A stretch of 64,000 nucleotides of DNA from Sarcodiotheca gaudichaudii. Taxonomy: Eukaryota > Rhodophyta > Florideophyceae > Gigartinales > Solieriaceae. Positions 28,323 to 38,196 of this stretch are shown piece by piece. The notes beneath the pieces were generated by a model. It saw only the letters and a program-made list of their open reading frames with translations. It did not search any database and was not told the origin of the DNA. The stretch spans positions 62,001 to 126,000 of the forward strand of contig JAUKVZ010000001.1 of the NCBI GenBank assembly GCA_032355985.1, given 5' to 3'. Made by a program: the position numbers and the translations under genes. Numbering within the stretch: the first letter of the stretch is position 1; the number at the start of each line of letters is the position of its first letter.

Positions 28323-31300
28323 ATGCATTCATCCAGGTCCTACAGTCGGATGATGAAGAAGCGACGAACCACTTCGCATCTTTGTGCGCGGCTCGCCTGC
28401 TGCCTCCTTGCCGCCTCGATGGCGGTCGTCGCGGCATGCTCGACGACTGATGGATCGACCGGGCGCGGCGCCGGTTCGGGGCCCGTGGCCAAGCTGCAGT
28501 CGGCTGCTGATCGCGAAGCAAGACGGCCGGATGCCAACGCCATGAAGGCGCCATCGCCGCCGGGCGTGGACAGTGCGCTGCTGCAGCGCGTGGAAGATGA
28601 CGGCAAGACGTATCTATCGCTCGATGAAGCGCTGGCGCTGCTTCTGGAGCCGACGGACGAACAGTTTGATGATGAGATCGAAGGGCCGACATTCTCGACG
28701 GAGGCGATGCGTCTCTATGTGCGGGGACGAGCCCATCGGCTTTCGGGTGAATACACCGAGGCGATTCGCGATCTTGAGGCGGCGACCAAGCTCGATCCCG
28801 GAGCCGCGGCGCCGTGGCGGGAGCTGGGCGAGGCGTATCTTGCTTCGGGCGATCGGCTGAGCTCCGGCGCAGCGTTTGCGCAGGCGATCGAGCGTGATTC
28901 AGAGGATGTTCGAAGTCTGGAGCGCGTGGGGCGCGTGTTGTATGAGCGGCGTCAGCATGAGAATGCGGCCAAGCTGCTCGGGCGCGCGTGGCAGCTTCGT
29001 GAGGACAACGATCCGGCGCTTCCGTATGTCATTGGATTGCCCCTCGGTCGATCGCTGCAGGAGCTTGGATATCTGACGGCCGGCAATCAGGCGATTGCGA
29101 TTTCCGTTCGATTGCCCGAGCGATTCACTGAGCCGACGATCTATCGCGCCGAGCTTGCTGATATTTACAGACTGCAGGGCGACGCATGGCGCGATGTTGG
29201 TGATGCGGCGCTGCGTCTTGGCGATGATGAAACGGCGCTGGAGGCCTTTGATCGGGCTGCGGCGCTTCCAACGCTTGATCCCGGCGCGCTGACGCCGCGC
29301 CGTGTGTACGCGGCGATGAGACTGGGCCGACCTTCTCTGGCGGCGCTGATCGTGCTGGATGAGATCGTTCGTTCGCGCGGCGGTGTGGAGGATCGTCAGC
29401 TTCGGCTGATTGAGTATTTGAACTCGACGACGCGCATCGGGCCGCGGATTGCGATGGCGGTGGATGAGATCAGTGAAGCGCTGACGCCTGAGGAGCGACG
29501 GTTTGCCGAGAGCGCGCTGGTGCGAGCCAAGGCGGCTGCCCTCCCGACGGATGAAGCGCGTGCGACGTTGCGTCAGCGCGTTCTTTCAGCGCCGGACGAT
29601 GAGATGGCGCTGACGGATCTCTTCCGGCGCATCGGCCGCGAGCAGACGCAGGCGCTCATCGAGGAGACTGAGTTGCTCGTGGAGGCGGCGCCATTTCGCG
29701 TGCGCGATCATGTCATTTCGTTGATGCTCGTCGAGCCGGATTCGGTCACGTTGCTGGAGACCATTGATCTGCAGGAAGAGCCCACGCCTTCGATCAATCT
29801 CATCAAGGCTCGCCTGCTGCTGGCGCGCGGGGATCTTGAAGGGGCGATGGAGATTCTGCGCGACACGCTGGACGTAGATCCGGACAACGGCGCCGCGGCG
29901 ATCGAGCTTGCCAGCGCGCTGATCGAGGCCGGGACGGACGCGGAGGCCGCGGAACTGCTGGACACGCTGGCTGACGATGAGCGTGAAGAGCTTCAACTGG
30001 CTCGGGCGGGATTGTTGTATTCGCTGCAGCAGTATGACGAAGCGTTCGCGGCGATCTCGGCCTACCTGCCTTCGTCGGCGACGACGGATCCGGCGGCGGC
30101 GCAGATTGCGATTCTTGCTTCTGATATTGCTTTTGCGATGCAGCGATGGGGCGAGGCGGAGCAGTGGCGTTTGCTTGCGATTGAGATCGATCCCTCGCTG
30201 GAGGCGGGGTATGCGGGGCTGATTCATCTGTACGGCCCGCGCGGGCCGCTTGCGAATACGTCTCGGCTTGGAGAGACCGTGCGGCGGTTGCGAGACGCGG
30301 TGCCATCGAGCAAGACGCTGCGCTGGCTGCGCGCTCAGGAGTTTGTGCGGACGGGTCAGCTTGATCGAGCGGAGCGTGATCTGCTGAGCCTGGCCGAAGA
30401 AGCGCCGACGGAGCAGATCGTGGATCTCCTCGTGCGCATTTGGATGCGAACGGGTTCAGATGATCGCGCCGAAGAGTGGCTGCGCGAGAAGATCGCAAAC
30501 ACGTCGTATGACCGTCTGATGACGCTGCAGCTAGCGAATGTGCTGATCGAGCGCGAACGGGCGCAGGAGGCTGTTGATCTGCTTCGCGCCTGGCTTGATC
30601 GCAGGCCGGGCGACACGGAAGCATCGCGAAAGCTGGAGACGGCGCTGCGTGATGGGCTTGGGCTGATCGAACAGGCGGACAACATGGCGCTGGATCGGCT
30701 GCTGCGAGCGCCGGATTCGCCAGCGACGGTGATCGAGACGGCGCAGATCTACTTCCGGCGCGGCAATCTGCGTCAGGCGGCAGAGACGGTGCAGTACGCC
30801 ATTCGGGATGAGCCTGAGCTGACGCAGCCGCAGCAGGAAGATCTGGCGCGCATCACGATGTCGCTTGGCGCTCGCGCGCTTGAAGGCGCGCTGCCGATGC
30901 AGCAGGCGCTTGAGCTGTATATCAACGCCGAAGATCTGATCGGAACGCCTCCGATCCAGTTCTATATGGGCAAGATCACGCTGCTGACGCGTCTTGGCGT
31001 CGAGCTTGATCGGATTGATGCGGCCGTCCGCGATGCGTCGCGAACGTACCCGGAAGTCGCGCCGGACATCGTCGTGCAGACGGCCGGGCAGTTGCGCACA
31101 CAGTTTCGCACGGGCGACGCGCTGAGTCTGCTTGAGGGTGAGGCGGGCCAGATGCGCGAGTCCAATGACAGATTCCTGATTCTGTGGATGGACACGGCTG
31201 CTCGGGCCGGCGACCTTGAGGCGTTTGAACGCGCGCTTTCAAGAACCGGTCAGCTTCGGGCCGCCAGGCGGATTGCGGAGGCGGTTCTTGACCTGAAGCT

Positions 31301-31952
31301 TGGCACGGAGAATCAGGCAGCCGCGGCGCTGGCGTATGAGATGGCCGGCATTGCGGTGGGGGCGACCGGCGAGATGGAGTCGGCGGATGAGATGTATCGC
31401 ATCGCGCTGAGCTTCGACAGCCGGCACGCGATGGCGAACAACAATCTCGGCTATCGCATGGCGGAGCGCGGCGAGAATCTCGAAGAGGCGCATCGCCTGC
31501 TTCGCATTGCGTATGCCGTGGAGCCGACATCGCCGGCGATCGTCGATTCGCTCGGCTGGGTGCGATATCGCCTCGGCATGATCGATGACAAGCTCAGTGA
31601 AGATGGCGCGGTTATCGAGGAGGGCGCCCGCTCGCTTCTGGCGCGGGCGGCGGCGCATCCGGAGGGGCGTGAAGACGCGACGGTTCAGGACCACCTTGGC
31701 GATGTTTATTGGATTGACGGCAAGCCTGATCGGGCGCGCGAGCGCTGGGTCGTCGCGCGATCGATCCTTGAGGCGCGTGCCCTTCGGGATGGCGGACTTC
31801 CGGAAGGGCTTGAGCCGTTGCTGGAGTCGATTGAGAGTAAGATCGAAGCCGTGGACGCCGGTGAGACACCGGATGTCGCGGAGATCATCAGGCCTCAGGA
31901 AGAGGATCGCATGGCCAACGAGGCGCGCGAGCCTGAGGCGGCGAGCAACTAA
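28323..31952 (+). CDS. Large TPR-repeat lipoprotein
   Basis: A 1209-residue protein. A long basic N-terminus and hydrophobic stretch end in the lipobox VAAC (Cys39), so it is probably membrane-anchored on the periplasmic side. From about residue 130 on it is tandem tetratricopeptide repeats, for example RLSGEYTEAIRDLEAATKLD and ESADEMYRIALSFDSRHAMA. It is a scaffold, perhaps in envelope or secretion processes. GGGAG lies just upstream of the start. It follows the HhH gene by 38 bp and is followed by yebC after 30 bp, so it seems to share the translation operon. An exact role cannot be named. Confidence 0.86.
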   Translation: MHSSRSYSRMMKKRRTTSHLCARLACCLLAASMAVVAACSTTDGSTGRGAGSGPVAKLQSAADREARRPDANAMKAPSPPGVDSALLQRVEDDGKTYLSLDEALALLLEPTDEQFDDEIEGPTFSTEAMRLYVRGRAHRLSGEYTEAIRDLEAATKLDPGAAAPWRELGEAYLASGDRLSSGAAFAQAIERDSEDVRSLERVGRVLYERRQHENAAKLLGRAWQLREDNDPALPYVIGLPLGRSLQELGYLTAGNQAIAISVRLPERFTEPTIYRAELADIYRLQGDAWRDVGDAALRLGDDETALEAFDRAAALPTLDPGALTPRRVYAAMRLGRPSLAALIVLDEIVRSRGGVEDRQLRLIEYLNSTTRIGPRIAMAVDEISEALTPEERRFAESALVRAKAAALPTDEARATLRQRVLSAPDDEMALTDLFRRIGREQTQALIEETELLVEAAPFRVRDHVISLMLVEPDSVTLLETIDLQEEPTPSINLIKARLLLARGDLEGAMEILRDTLDVDPDNGAAAIELASALIEAGTDAEAAELLDTLADDEREELQLARAGLLYSLQQYDEAFAAISAYLPSSATTDPAAAQIAILASDIAFAMQRWGEAEQWRLLAIEIDPSLEAGYAGLIHLYGPRGPLANTSRLGETVRRLRDAVPSSKTLRWLRAQEFVRTGQLDRAERDLLSLAEEAPTEQIVDLLVRIWMRTGSDDRAEEWLREKIANTSYDRLMTLQLANVLIERERAQEAVDLLRAWLDRRPGDTEASRKLETALRDGLGLIEQADNMALDRLLRAPDSPATVIETAQIYFRRGNLRQAAETVQYAIRDEPELTQPQQEDLARITMSLGARALEGALPMQQALELYINAEDLIGTPPIQFYMGKITLLTRLGVELDRIDAAVRDASRTYPEVAPDIVVQTAGQLRTQFRTGDALSLLEGEAGQMRESNDRFLILWMDTAARAGDLEAFERALSRTGQLRAARRIAEAVLDLKLGTENQAAAALAYEMAGIAVGATGEMESADEMYRIALSFDSRHAMANNNLGYRMAERGENLEEAHRLLRIAYAVEPTSPAIVDSLGWVRYRLGMIDDKLSEDGAVIEEGARSLLARAAAHPEGREDATVQDHLGDVYWIDGKPDRARERWVVARSILEARALRDGGLPEGLEPLLESIESKIEAVDAGETPDVAEIIRPQEEDRMANEAREPEAASN

Positions 31953-31982
31953 CGCAAGGGGGCGCCGAAAGGCGCTGCGTGC

Positions 31983-32738
31983 ATGGCCGGCCATAGTAAA
32001 TGGGCGAATATCAAGCATCGGAAAGCGCGCGTTGACGCGAAGCGCAGCAAGATGTGGAGCAAGTGTTCCCGCGCGATCATCGTCGCGGCGAAGAATGGCG
32101 GAGGCGATCCCGGCGCGAACACCACGCTGCGCTACGCGATCGAAGAAGCCAAGTTTCACAACATGCCCAAGGACACGATCGAACGCGCGGTCAAGAAGGG
32201 CACGGGCGAGCTTGGCGATGGCTCTTCCTACGACGATGTGCGATATGAAGGGTACGCGCCGGGCGGCGTGGCCATCATCGTCGACAGCCTGACAGACAAT
32301 CGCAATCGCACGGCGACTGAAGTTCGCACGATCTTCAATAAGGGCGGCGGAAGCCTCGGTTCGACCGGCTGCGTCAGCTACATGTTTGAGCCGAAGGGAA
32401 TCATCCTCGTCGAGCAGGCGGGGGCGCCGGATGAGGATCGCCTGATGGAGCTGGCGGTCGAAGCGGGCGCCGATGATGTCGAACTCGACGGCGACACATG
32501 GACCATCTCCACCGAGGCGACGGAGCTGATGAGCGTGAAAGAGGCGCTTGAGGCGTCCGGTGTGAAGTGCTCGTCAGCCGAGCTGACGCTCGTGCCGGAT
32601 AACACCGTGAAGGTCGAGGGCGCTGATGCGCACAAGGTGCTTCGATTCATCGAAGAGCTTGATGACCATGACGATGTGCAGAAGGTCTGGGCGAATCTGG
32701 ATGTGTCAGATGAGGATCTGGCGACATTCGAGGGCTGA
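31983..32738 (+). CDS. YebC/PmpR family protein
   Basis: A 251-residue protein starting MAGHSKWANIKHRKARVDAK, the strict YebC/TACO1 signature. RYAIEEAKFHNMPKDTIERA and YEGYAPGGVAIIVDSLTDNR follow. Family members have been described as transcription regulators and, more recently, as factors easing ribosome stalling on proline stretches. Its place at the end of a translation operon fits the latter. Length and all three domains are normal. Confidence 0.95.
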   Translation: MAGHSKWANIKHRKARVDAKRSKMWSKCSRAIIVAAKNGGGDPGANTTLRYAIEEAKFHNMPKDTIERAVKKGTGELGDGSSYDDVRYEGYAPGGVAIIVDSLTDNRNRTATEVRTIFNKGGGSLGSTGCVSYMFEPKGIILVEQAGAPDEDRLMELAVEAGADDVELDGDTWTISTEATELMSVKEALEASGVKCSSAELTLVPDNTVKVEGADAHKVLRFIEELDDHDDVQKVWANLDVSDEDLATFEG

Positions 32739-32750
32739 TCGATCAGCCTT
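32731..32750. terminator. Palindrome between converging yebC and glutathione peroxidase genes
   Basis: GGCTGATC/GATCAGCC (32733-32748) is a perfect palindrome spanning both stop codons, extendable by one G-T and one A-T pair. It could form a terminator stem in either direction, although T runs are lacking. Confidence 0.4.
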
Positions 32751-33381
32751 CATCGAGCAGACGCTCGATTTCTGACTTCAACTGATCGCTCATCGGCGTC
32801 ACGCGCGGGCTGAACATGGCGACGACTTCGCCGTCCCGATCGACAAGGTACTTCTGAAAGTTCCACTGCACCTCGCCTCCGACGGGCGCCGGTTGTGTCG
32901 TGAGCTGTTTGTACAGCGGGTTGATGTCGTCGCCCTTGACGCTGATCTTCGCGAACATCGGGAATGTGACGCCATAGGTTTCGCTGCAGAAGCGGGCGAT
33001 CTCGGTGTTGGAGCCCGGCTCCTGATTGCGGAAGTTGTTGGCAGGGAAGCCGAGCACGACGAAGCCGCGATCGCGATACGTGTTGTAGAGCGCCTCGAGT
33101 TCCTCGTACTGCGGCGTCAGGCCGCACTTGCTCGCGACGTTGACGATCAGCACGACATCGCCCTGATAATCCGTCAGTGGTTCGCTGTCGCCGTCGATGC
33201 GCTCCATCGTGCGGCCGAGCACGTAAGACGCGTCATGAGCGTGTGACGATTTCGACTCGGCGGCGGCGCTTTCTTTCTTGGCGCTGTCGGTCGGCGCTTC
33301 GCTCTGCGTCGATGATTTTCCAGCGCAGCCGCATGTGATTGCGAAAAGGGCGAGCAGGGAAAGGGCTCTGAGCGTGTTCAT
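32743..33381 (-). CDS. Glutathione peroxidase-like lipoprotein
   Basis: A 212-residue protein. The N-terminus has a signal with Cys residues (ITCGCAGKSS) suggesting lipid attachment, then a Ser/Ala/Glu-rich linker. The GPx domain holds peroxidatic Cys86 in VNVASKCGLTPQYEELE, Gln/Asn in FPANNFRNQEPG, and the Trp-Asn pair in WNFQKYLVDRDG. The active residue is Cys, not selenocysteine. It likely reduces peroxides in the periplasm, probably using thioredoxin-like donors such as DsbD-fed systems. GGAGG lies 6 nt before the ATG. Confidence 0.93.
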   Translation of the reverse strand: MNTLRALSLLALFAITCGCAGKSSTQSEAPTDSAKKESAAAESKSSHAHDASYVLGRTMERIDGDSEPLTDYQGDVVLIVNVASKCGLTPQYEELEALYNTYRDRGFVVLGFPANNFRNQEPGSNTEIARFCSETYGVTFPMFAKISVKGDDINPLYKQLTTQPAPVGGEVQWNFQKYLVDRDGEVVAMFSPRVTPMSDQLKSEIERLLDEG

Positions 33382-33441
33382 GGTCTACCTCCGCCGGGTG
33401 AAGAACCGGAGCATATTCGGCTCCGCCTCGCGGCGCCTGAT

Positions 33442-34206
33442 GTGCGTACGATAGCGCCTGTGATTCGCCTGAAGCGGATAGTGCGCGTGCCTGTGGCCTC
33501 CGGAAACGCATCGGATGCGCCGGCGGGAATCTCGTCGAAGCCCCGGCAGGAGCTGGAGTTTGAGGTTGAGTGCCGCGGGGAGCCGGATGGAACGACGGGA
33601 TATCTGATCAATATTTCGGATATCGATGCGGCTCTTCGATCGTGCGGCGCCCACGCAATACTTGGTGCGGATGCTGAGGCAGGGGCCATCGCGCTGGAGG
33701 CGCTTCGCGGCCGACTGGACGAGGCGCTGCCGGCGCCGGTGAGCGCCCTGAAAGTGCGGCTGGCGCATGACGCATGGCAGAAAGTGGAGAAAGGCTCGAT
33801 GAACGCGCTTCTTGGTCTTCGGTATGAGTTTGCCGCGGCGCATCGGCTGCATGCGCCTTCACTCTCCGATGAGGAAAACCGATCGACATTCGGCAAGTGC
33901 AACAATCCCAATGGGCATGGGCACAACTATCAGTTGCAGGCTGAGTTTGAGACGCCGGTTGATGGGACTGGAGCGTCGCCGCAGGAACTGGATGATCTGG
34001 TCATGCGCACGATCATCGATCGCTTTGATCACAAGCATTTGAATCAGGATCTGCCGGAGTTCAGTGATCTGAATCCTTCGGTGGAGAACATTGCGCGAGT
34101 GATCTTCGATCGCCTGGCGCCGGAATCGAAGAAGGTCGGCGCGCCGCTGAAGCGCGTGACGCTGTGGGAGACGAGCAAGACGTCCTGCACATATCCGGCG
34201 GATTAG
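33442..34206 (+). CDS. Tandem 6-pyruvoyl/6-carboxy-tetrahydropterin synthase (PTPS/QueD)
   Basis: About 250 residues. The C-terminal half is a complete PTPS domain: zinc His in FAAAHRLHAP and GHGHNY, catalytic Cys in FGKCNNPNGHGHNY, Asp-His in DHKHLNQDLPEF, and the pterin-anchoring Glu in LWETSKT. The FGKCNNPNGHGHNY form is closer to animal PTPS than to E. coli QueD. The N-terminal half (LEFEVECRG..., ISDIDAALR) looks like a second, degenerate copy without metal ligands. A queC gene 1.5 kb away argues for queuosine precursor synthesis; tetrahydrobiopterin synthesis is the alternative. The GTG at 33442 or, more likely, 33460 is the start; 33460 has TACGAT 7 nt upstream and no ribosome site. 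Confidence 0.86.
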   Translation: MRTIAPVIRLKRIVRVPVASGNASDAPAGISSKPRQELEFEVECRGEPDGTTGYLINISDIDAALRSCGAHAILGADAEAGAIALEALRGRLDEALPAPVSALKVRLAHDAWQKVEKGSMNALLGLRYEFAAAHRLHAPSLSDEENRSTFGKCNNPNGHGHNYQLQAEFETPVDGTGASPQELDDLVMRTIIDRFDHKHLNQDLPEFSDLNPSVENIARVIFDRLAPESKKVGAPLKRVTLWETSKTSCTYPAD

Positions 34207-35660
34207 GGAGTGTCGTCTTTCGCTTCGCGATGGTTGAGCCAGGCGCGTCCTTCGATGACGCAGGGCGGTCCCCAGCCGGCGATCATGACATCCTGCCCTT
34301 CGAAGCTTGCGCCGCCCCATGCTGGCGCGCGCAGCAGACCAGTCGGCTCCATCTGAATCCATCGAATGTTCCCGGGGCTCTCGCGCAGATCGTCGGCCCA
34401 GGGACTGAGCAGTGATGCGATGATCTTCATCACGCCTTCGGCGGACATGCCGTTGTTCACCTCCGTGAACACGGTGGCCGCGCCGGGCACGGGCGCGATC
34501 GGCGGCGGCACGTCGGAGATCACCACCCATTCGCCGAGCGATGCGTCCAGACGGGTGACGCGGCGATGATGCTGGCGTGTCCATCTGAAAATGGTCTGTG
34601 CGCGGCGGGAAACGCGCTCTTCAGACGCGACCGCGATGGCGACATTCAGCCACGTTTCTATCCACTGCGTCCAGTTCGCGCGCAGGACGATGACATATGA
34701 ACCCGGTGGCGGGCCAAATCCCGGGCCGGTGGGGGGCCAGACTGATTCAGAGAGCGCCTTCTGATGGATGATCTCTGGCGACTGTGATCGTGCAGACCAT
34801 GTCGCATCGAAAGCCAGAAAGGCGGGCGTATTGGCTTCGGCGCCGGCGACCCAATGGCCGTGCAGCATGGCGTCACGAGCATTGGCAAGGCCGAGCGCTT
34901 CAAGCAGGCGCTGCGGGCGCCCGGGAAGAAAAAGCTGCGGCGAGTGCTGTCGCATGCGGTTCAGATCGACGAATGCTTCGAGGAAGGGCTCGTCGTCATC
35001 TGTGTCGATGGTGTTTCGATGAACGCTCCATCGCGCAGCGCCAGTCTCATTATTCGATACAGGTTCCAGCGCAAGCCATCGCGCAAGGGCGCCCGTTCCG
35101 AGGCCGATGGTGAATGAGCCTTCGCTTGAGGTCCATGAGATCGTTCGCCATGCGGGCCAGTCAGGTGCGCTGCATCGCACGCCGCGCCTTCCTTCGGGAA
35201 GATCGAAGGCCTCCTGCACGACGTCGCCCTCGCCTGCGGCACTGAGAACGATCGCCTGCATGGATCGCATCAATGGCGCGTGATCACCCGTCGCCTGGAT
35301 GTCGAGCACCATTTGCAGATTCGAGATTTCGAAGGACTCATCGTTTGCTTGATCTGAGGTCAGGTCGAGCAGCGCGAGCGTGTGCGGCCAGGCGCCGGAC
35401 TCGGCTGCCGCCAGCACGATCTGAAGGAGGGCCGCATCATCGGCATCTTCAGCGGCGCCGCCAGCAAGGGCTACGCGCAGCAGGCCAAGGACGGCGGCGC
35501 GTCCTGCCTGCGCATTTTCGGCGGCTTCGAATCGGGACGGATCAAATGACCAGTAGGCCATGACGTCATCAGGCAGTGACGCCTGCGTCGCGGCCTGCGC
35601 AGGCGCGATGCCTGCGAGCGCGAGCATGAGCACGCAGCACAACCGGAGGGCGGCGATCAT
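34203..35660 (-). CDS. Exported protein of unknown function, coupled to queC
   Basis: A 485-residue protein with a signal peptide ([23 protein letters not shown]). The rest is acidic and aromatic-rich without a recognised domain. Motifs such as [14 protein letters not shown] near the mature N-terminus and [20 protein letters not shown] near the end resemble planctomycete periplasmic proteins of the DUF3352 kind, but I cannot assign a family. The ATG at 35660 overlaps the queC stop codon (ATGA), so it is translationally coupled. A longer reading with 27 extra residues lacks support. Its C-terminus overlaps the PTPS gene end by 4 bp. Confidence 0.75.
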   Translation of the reverse strand: MIAALRLCCVLMLALAGIAPAQAATQASLPDDVMAYWSFDPSRFEAAENAQAGRAAVLGLLRVALAGGAAEDADDAALLQIVLAAAESGAWPHTLALLDLTSDQANDESFEISNLQMVLDIQATGDHAPLMRSMQAIVLSAAGEGDVVQEAFDLPEGRRGVRCSAPDWPAWRTISWTSSEGSFTIGLGTGALARWLALEPVSNNETGAARWSVHRNTIDTDDDEPFLEAFVDLNRMRQHSPQLFLPGRPQRLLEALGLANARDAMLHGHWVAGAEANTPAFLAFDATWSARSQSPEIIHQKALSESVWPPTGPGFGPPPGSYVIVLRANWTQWIETWLNVAIAVASEERVSRRAQTIFRWTRQHHRRVTRLDASLGEWVVISDVPPPIAPVPGAATVFTEVNNGMSAEGVMKIIASLLSPWADDLRESPGNIRWIQMEPTGLLRAPAWGGASFEGQDVMIAGWGPPCVIEGRAWLNHREAKDDTP

Positions 35661-36388
35661 GTGCGTTCCGCGCTGTAGATGGTGGGATCCGCAGCGCCGG
35701 CGTCGGCGAATCCCTGGCTTCGCAACTGGCAGGAATCGCATCCGCCACAGGCGCGGCCCTGTTCATCCGGGTCGTAGCAACTGTGTGTGAGTGAGAAATC
35801 GACGCCGATATCGAGCCCGCGCCGGATGATCTGAGCTTTGGTCATGTTGAGCAGGGGCGCGGCGATCTGCACACCGCCTGCTTCGACGCCGATCTTCGTC
35901 GCGAGGTTTGCGCATCGCTGGAAGGCCTCGATGAAGGCCGGGCGGCAGTCGGGATATCCGGAGTAGTCGACTGCGTTGACCCCCAGATAGATATGTGACG
36001 CCTGATGCACTTCCGCCACGGCCACTGCGTACGCCAGGAAGACGAGATTCCTGGCGGGGACGTACGTGATCGGAATCTCATCCTTCGAATCTGAAGTGGG
36101 GCGATTCTTGGGCACGTCGATCTCGTCAGTGAGGGCTGAGCCACCGACCTGATTCAGATCGAGATGCGCCAGGACGTGGCGGGAGGCCTTGAGCTGGTTT
36201 GCGACGCGCCGGGCAGCTTCGAGTTCGACGCGATGCCGCTGGCCATAGTCGAAGGTCAGCGCAATGACGTCGTGGCCCTCGTCGCGGGCGATGGCGAGCG
36301 CCACGGCGCTATCGAGCCCGCCTGAGACGAGCGCAACGGCAGGCGAGGGGGGCGTCGGCTCCGGAATGGTCTGAAAGTCGCTGTTCAC
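35657..36388 (-). CDS. queC: 7-cyano-7-deazaguanine synthase QueC
   Basis: A 243-residue enzyme that turns 7-carboxy-7-deazaguanine plus ammonia and ATP into preQ0. The N-type ATP pyrophosphatase loop [12 protein letters not shown] is at residues about 20-31. [15 protein letters not shown] and [18 protein letters not shown] are QueC signatures. The zinc cluster is [17 protein letters not shown]. All expected residues are present. GTG appears to be the start codon, without a clear ribosome site. It is cytosolic and in the queuosine pathway. It forms a coupled pair with an exported protein of unknown function. Confidence 0.96.
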   Translation of the reverse strand: MNSDFQTIPEPTPPSPAVALVSGGLDSAVALAIARDEGHDVIALTFDYGQRHRVELEAARRVANQLKASRHVLAHLDLNQVGGSALTDEIDVPKNRPTSDSKDEIPITYVPARNLVFLAYAVAVAEVHQASHIYLGVNAVDYSGYPDCRPAFIEAFQRCANLATKIGVEAGGVQIAAPLLNMTKAQIIRRGLDIGVDFSLTHSCYDPDEQGRACGGCDSCQLRSQGFADAGAADPTIYSAERT

Positions 36389-36584
36389 GGGTCGGATCTT
36401 GACGAGAGCCGGGCCGAGCGTCCAGCGATGACGTCCCCGGGGCGATCACATGAGTCCGACAATCTTCAGTCTTCGTCCGTTATTCCCGTCTTTGCGCTTA
36501 TTCGACGCCCGAGAAGGTCCGATTCCCTCAAACATCGGTGACCGGCACTCAAGTGAGGCCGGGGAGGCGTCCGATAAAGCCGCC

Positions 36585-36753
36585 TGACGTGGAACGTCAT
36601 GGCGCCAACTTCGGGCGTCACCTCAATCGCCGGACTGGAGACTGGCAATCGGCGGTTGAGCTTCGGCGGAGCCCGAGCAGACCGACACTCATTCCGGCCC
36701 GGGTCGATACCGGGTTGGACTCGCGAACGCATGGGCCTGGTGGTCCGTTCGCG
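36585..36753 (+). promoter_or_regulatory. Hairpin-rich leader upstream of the TolB-like lipoprotein gene
   Basis: The 395-bp gap between queC and the TolB-like gene (36389-36784) has four clear hairpins: TGACGT/ACGTCA (36585-36599); an 11-bp stem with one wobble (36622-36660); CCCGG/CCGGG (36698-36714); and CGCGAACG/CGTTCGCG (36722-36753), ending 20 nt before the ribosome site. No preQ1 riboswitch pattern was recognised, and no strong promoter is visible. Confidence 0.4.
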
Positions 36754-36784
36754 GGGTCTTGAATGTGCACGGAGGCTTTGGCAA

Positions 36785-38029
36785 ATGACTCATCCGCGTT
36801 TCACACTGATCCTCGCAAGCGCTGGCTGCACCGCCATGCTGCTGACCGGCTGCTCGATGTTTGATTCGAGCCCCTCGGTGCACACAACGAAGGCCGATCC
36901 GCCCCTCGCGTCACTGCCCGCGCCTGCAAGCGCCGGTCACACGACGAAGACGGCGAAGGCTGACGAGCAGTTCATTGATCCCTTCGAGTTCGAAGGCGGG
37001 GTCGCCGGGACCAAGCAGCGCGATCCGATCGTCGCCGCCAATCGCGCCGGCGGCGTGATGAGCGTCTACGGCAATCTCGATCCCAAGGGACGCACGAACG
37101 GCTCTGAGTACGACGGCGTGGAGAACCTGATGCAGGTCTCCTTCGGCGTCGCGGGGGCTGACTTCGATCCCGATATCTCCTCCGATGGCGGCTACCTCGT
37201 CTTTTCGAGCACGCAGCATCGCGAGACCTCGGACATCTACATCAAGCGCGTCGGCGGCCGCAGCCTGACGCAGCTGACATCTGATCCCGGCGAGGACGTG
37301 ATGCCTTGCTTCAGCCCGGATTCGGGACGTGTGGCGTACGCATCCAATCGCGCCGGCACGTGGGACATCTATGTGATGAACTCCAGCGGCGGCCAGTCCG
37401 TGCAGCTGACGAGCGAAGAGAGCCACGAGCTTCATCCGACGTGGTCGCCCGATGGCTCGATGCTGGCGTATTCCCGGCTCGGACCGGTCTCCCAGCGCTG
37501 GGAGCTCTGGGCGATCGAGGTCGAGAATCCGGCCGTCAAGCACTTCATTGGTTACGGCCTGTTCCCGGAATGGAATCCGGTGACGGACAAGATCCTCTTC
37601 CAGCGCGCTCGCGAGCGAGATGATCGCTACTTCAGCGTCTGGACCCTCGATTACATCAATGGCCAGGGTGAGAATCCGACTGAGATCGTCGCAAGCTCCG
37701 ATGCGGCGATCGTCAATCCGACCTGGTCGCCTGATGGTCGACGCATCGCGTTTTCGACGATCAAGAACCCCGCGGCGCAGCCCGGTGAGCGTCCGACGCG
37801 GTCGGATCTGTGGATCGTCAATATCGATGGCAGCGGCCGCGCCAACCTCACGGGAGGCCGCTTCGTCAATCTGATGCCGACCTGGGGCGAGAACAACCGG
37901 CTTTTCTTCATCTCGGATCGCAGCGGGCGGGACACCATCTGGTCGATCCTGCCTGAGAAGGCGATGCGCGCTGCGGGCAATCCGCCGCTGCAGGACCTGG
38001 CGAATGTTCCGACTGGCGAGGACGACTGA
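36785..38029 (+). CDS. TolB-like WD40/PD40 beta-propeller lipoprotein
   Basis: A 414-residue protein with signal peptide and lipobox LLTGC (MTHPRF... start). From about residue 115 it carries PD40/TolB repeats: FDPDISSDGGYLVFSS, DVMPCFSPDSGRVAYASNRA, ELHPTWSPDGSMLAYS, IVNPTWSPDGRRIAFS, LMPTWGENNRLFFISDRSGR. These form a six-bladed propeller as in TolB and periplasmic DPP-IV-like proteins. It is probably a periplasmic binding or scaffold protein in envelope maintenance. No tolA/Q/R or pal neighbours are seen. The ATG at 36785 has GGAGG 9 nt upstream. Confidence 0.88.
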   Translation: MTHPRFTLILASAGCTAMLLTGCSMFDSSPSVHTTKADPPLASLPAPASAGHTTKTAKADEQFIDPFEFEGGVAGTKQRDPIVAANRAGGVMSVYGNLDPKGRTNGSEYDGVENLMQVSFGVAGADFDPDISSDGGYLVFSSTQHRETSDIYIKRVGGRSLTQLTSDPGEDVMPCFSPDSGRVAYASNRAGTWDIYVMNSSGGQSVQLTSEESHELHPTWSPDGSMLAYSRLGPVSQRWELWAIEVENPAVKHFIGYGLFPEWNPVTDKILFQRARERDDRYFSVWTLDYINGQGENPTEIVASSDAAIVNPTWSPDGRRIAFSTIKNPAAQPGERPTRSDLWIVNIDGSGRANLTGGRFVNLMPTWGENNRLFFISDRSGRDTIWSILPEKAMRAAGNPPLQDLANVPTGEDD

Positions 38030-38046
38030 GCCGAAAGAATTCGGGT

Positions 38047-38078
38047 CGCCGCGGCCTGACGGCCTCGGCGGCTCTTTC
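38047..38078 (+). terminator. Terminator-like hairpin after the TolB-like gene
   Basis: CGCCG-c-GGCC, loop TGAC, GGCC-t-CGGCG (38047-38070), followed by GCTCTTTC. The stem is strong; the T run is short. Confidence 0.5.
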
Positions 38079-38196
38079 AGAACAACGGTCGTCTCAAGGA
38101 TGAGAGGCCGGGTCGTTGACGAGCATGGACGCTCACTTTTTCAACGATCAATGACTTTGACGCCGGGGGCGGAGCCACGGCAATCGGCAGGACGCC

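Noticed and set aside
32743-33381. Selenocysteine in the glutathione peroxidase
   Set aside because: The active codon is TGC (Cys), not TGA, so no selenocysteine insertion is needed.
36389-36784. preQ1 riboswitch next to queC
   Set aside because: No short pyrimidine-loop hairpin with A-rich tail in the queC sense direction; the stems seen are longer and on the other side.
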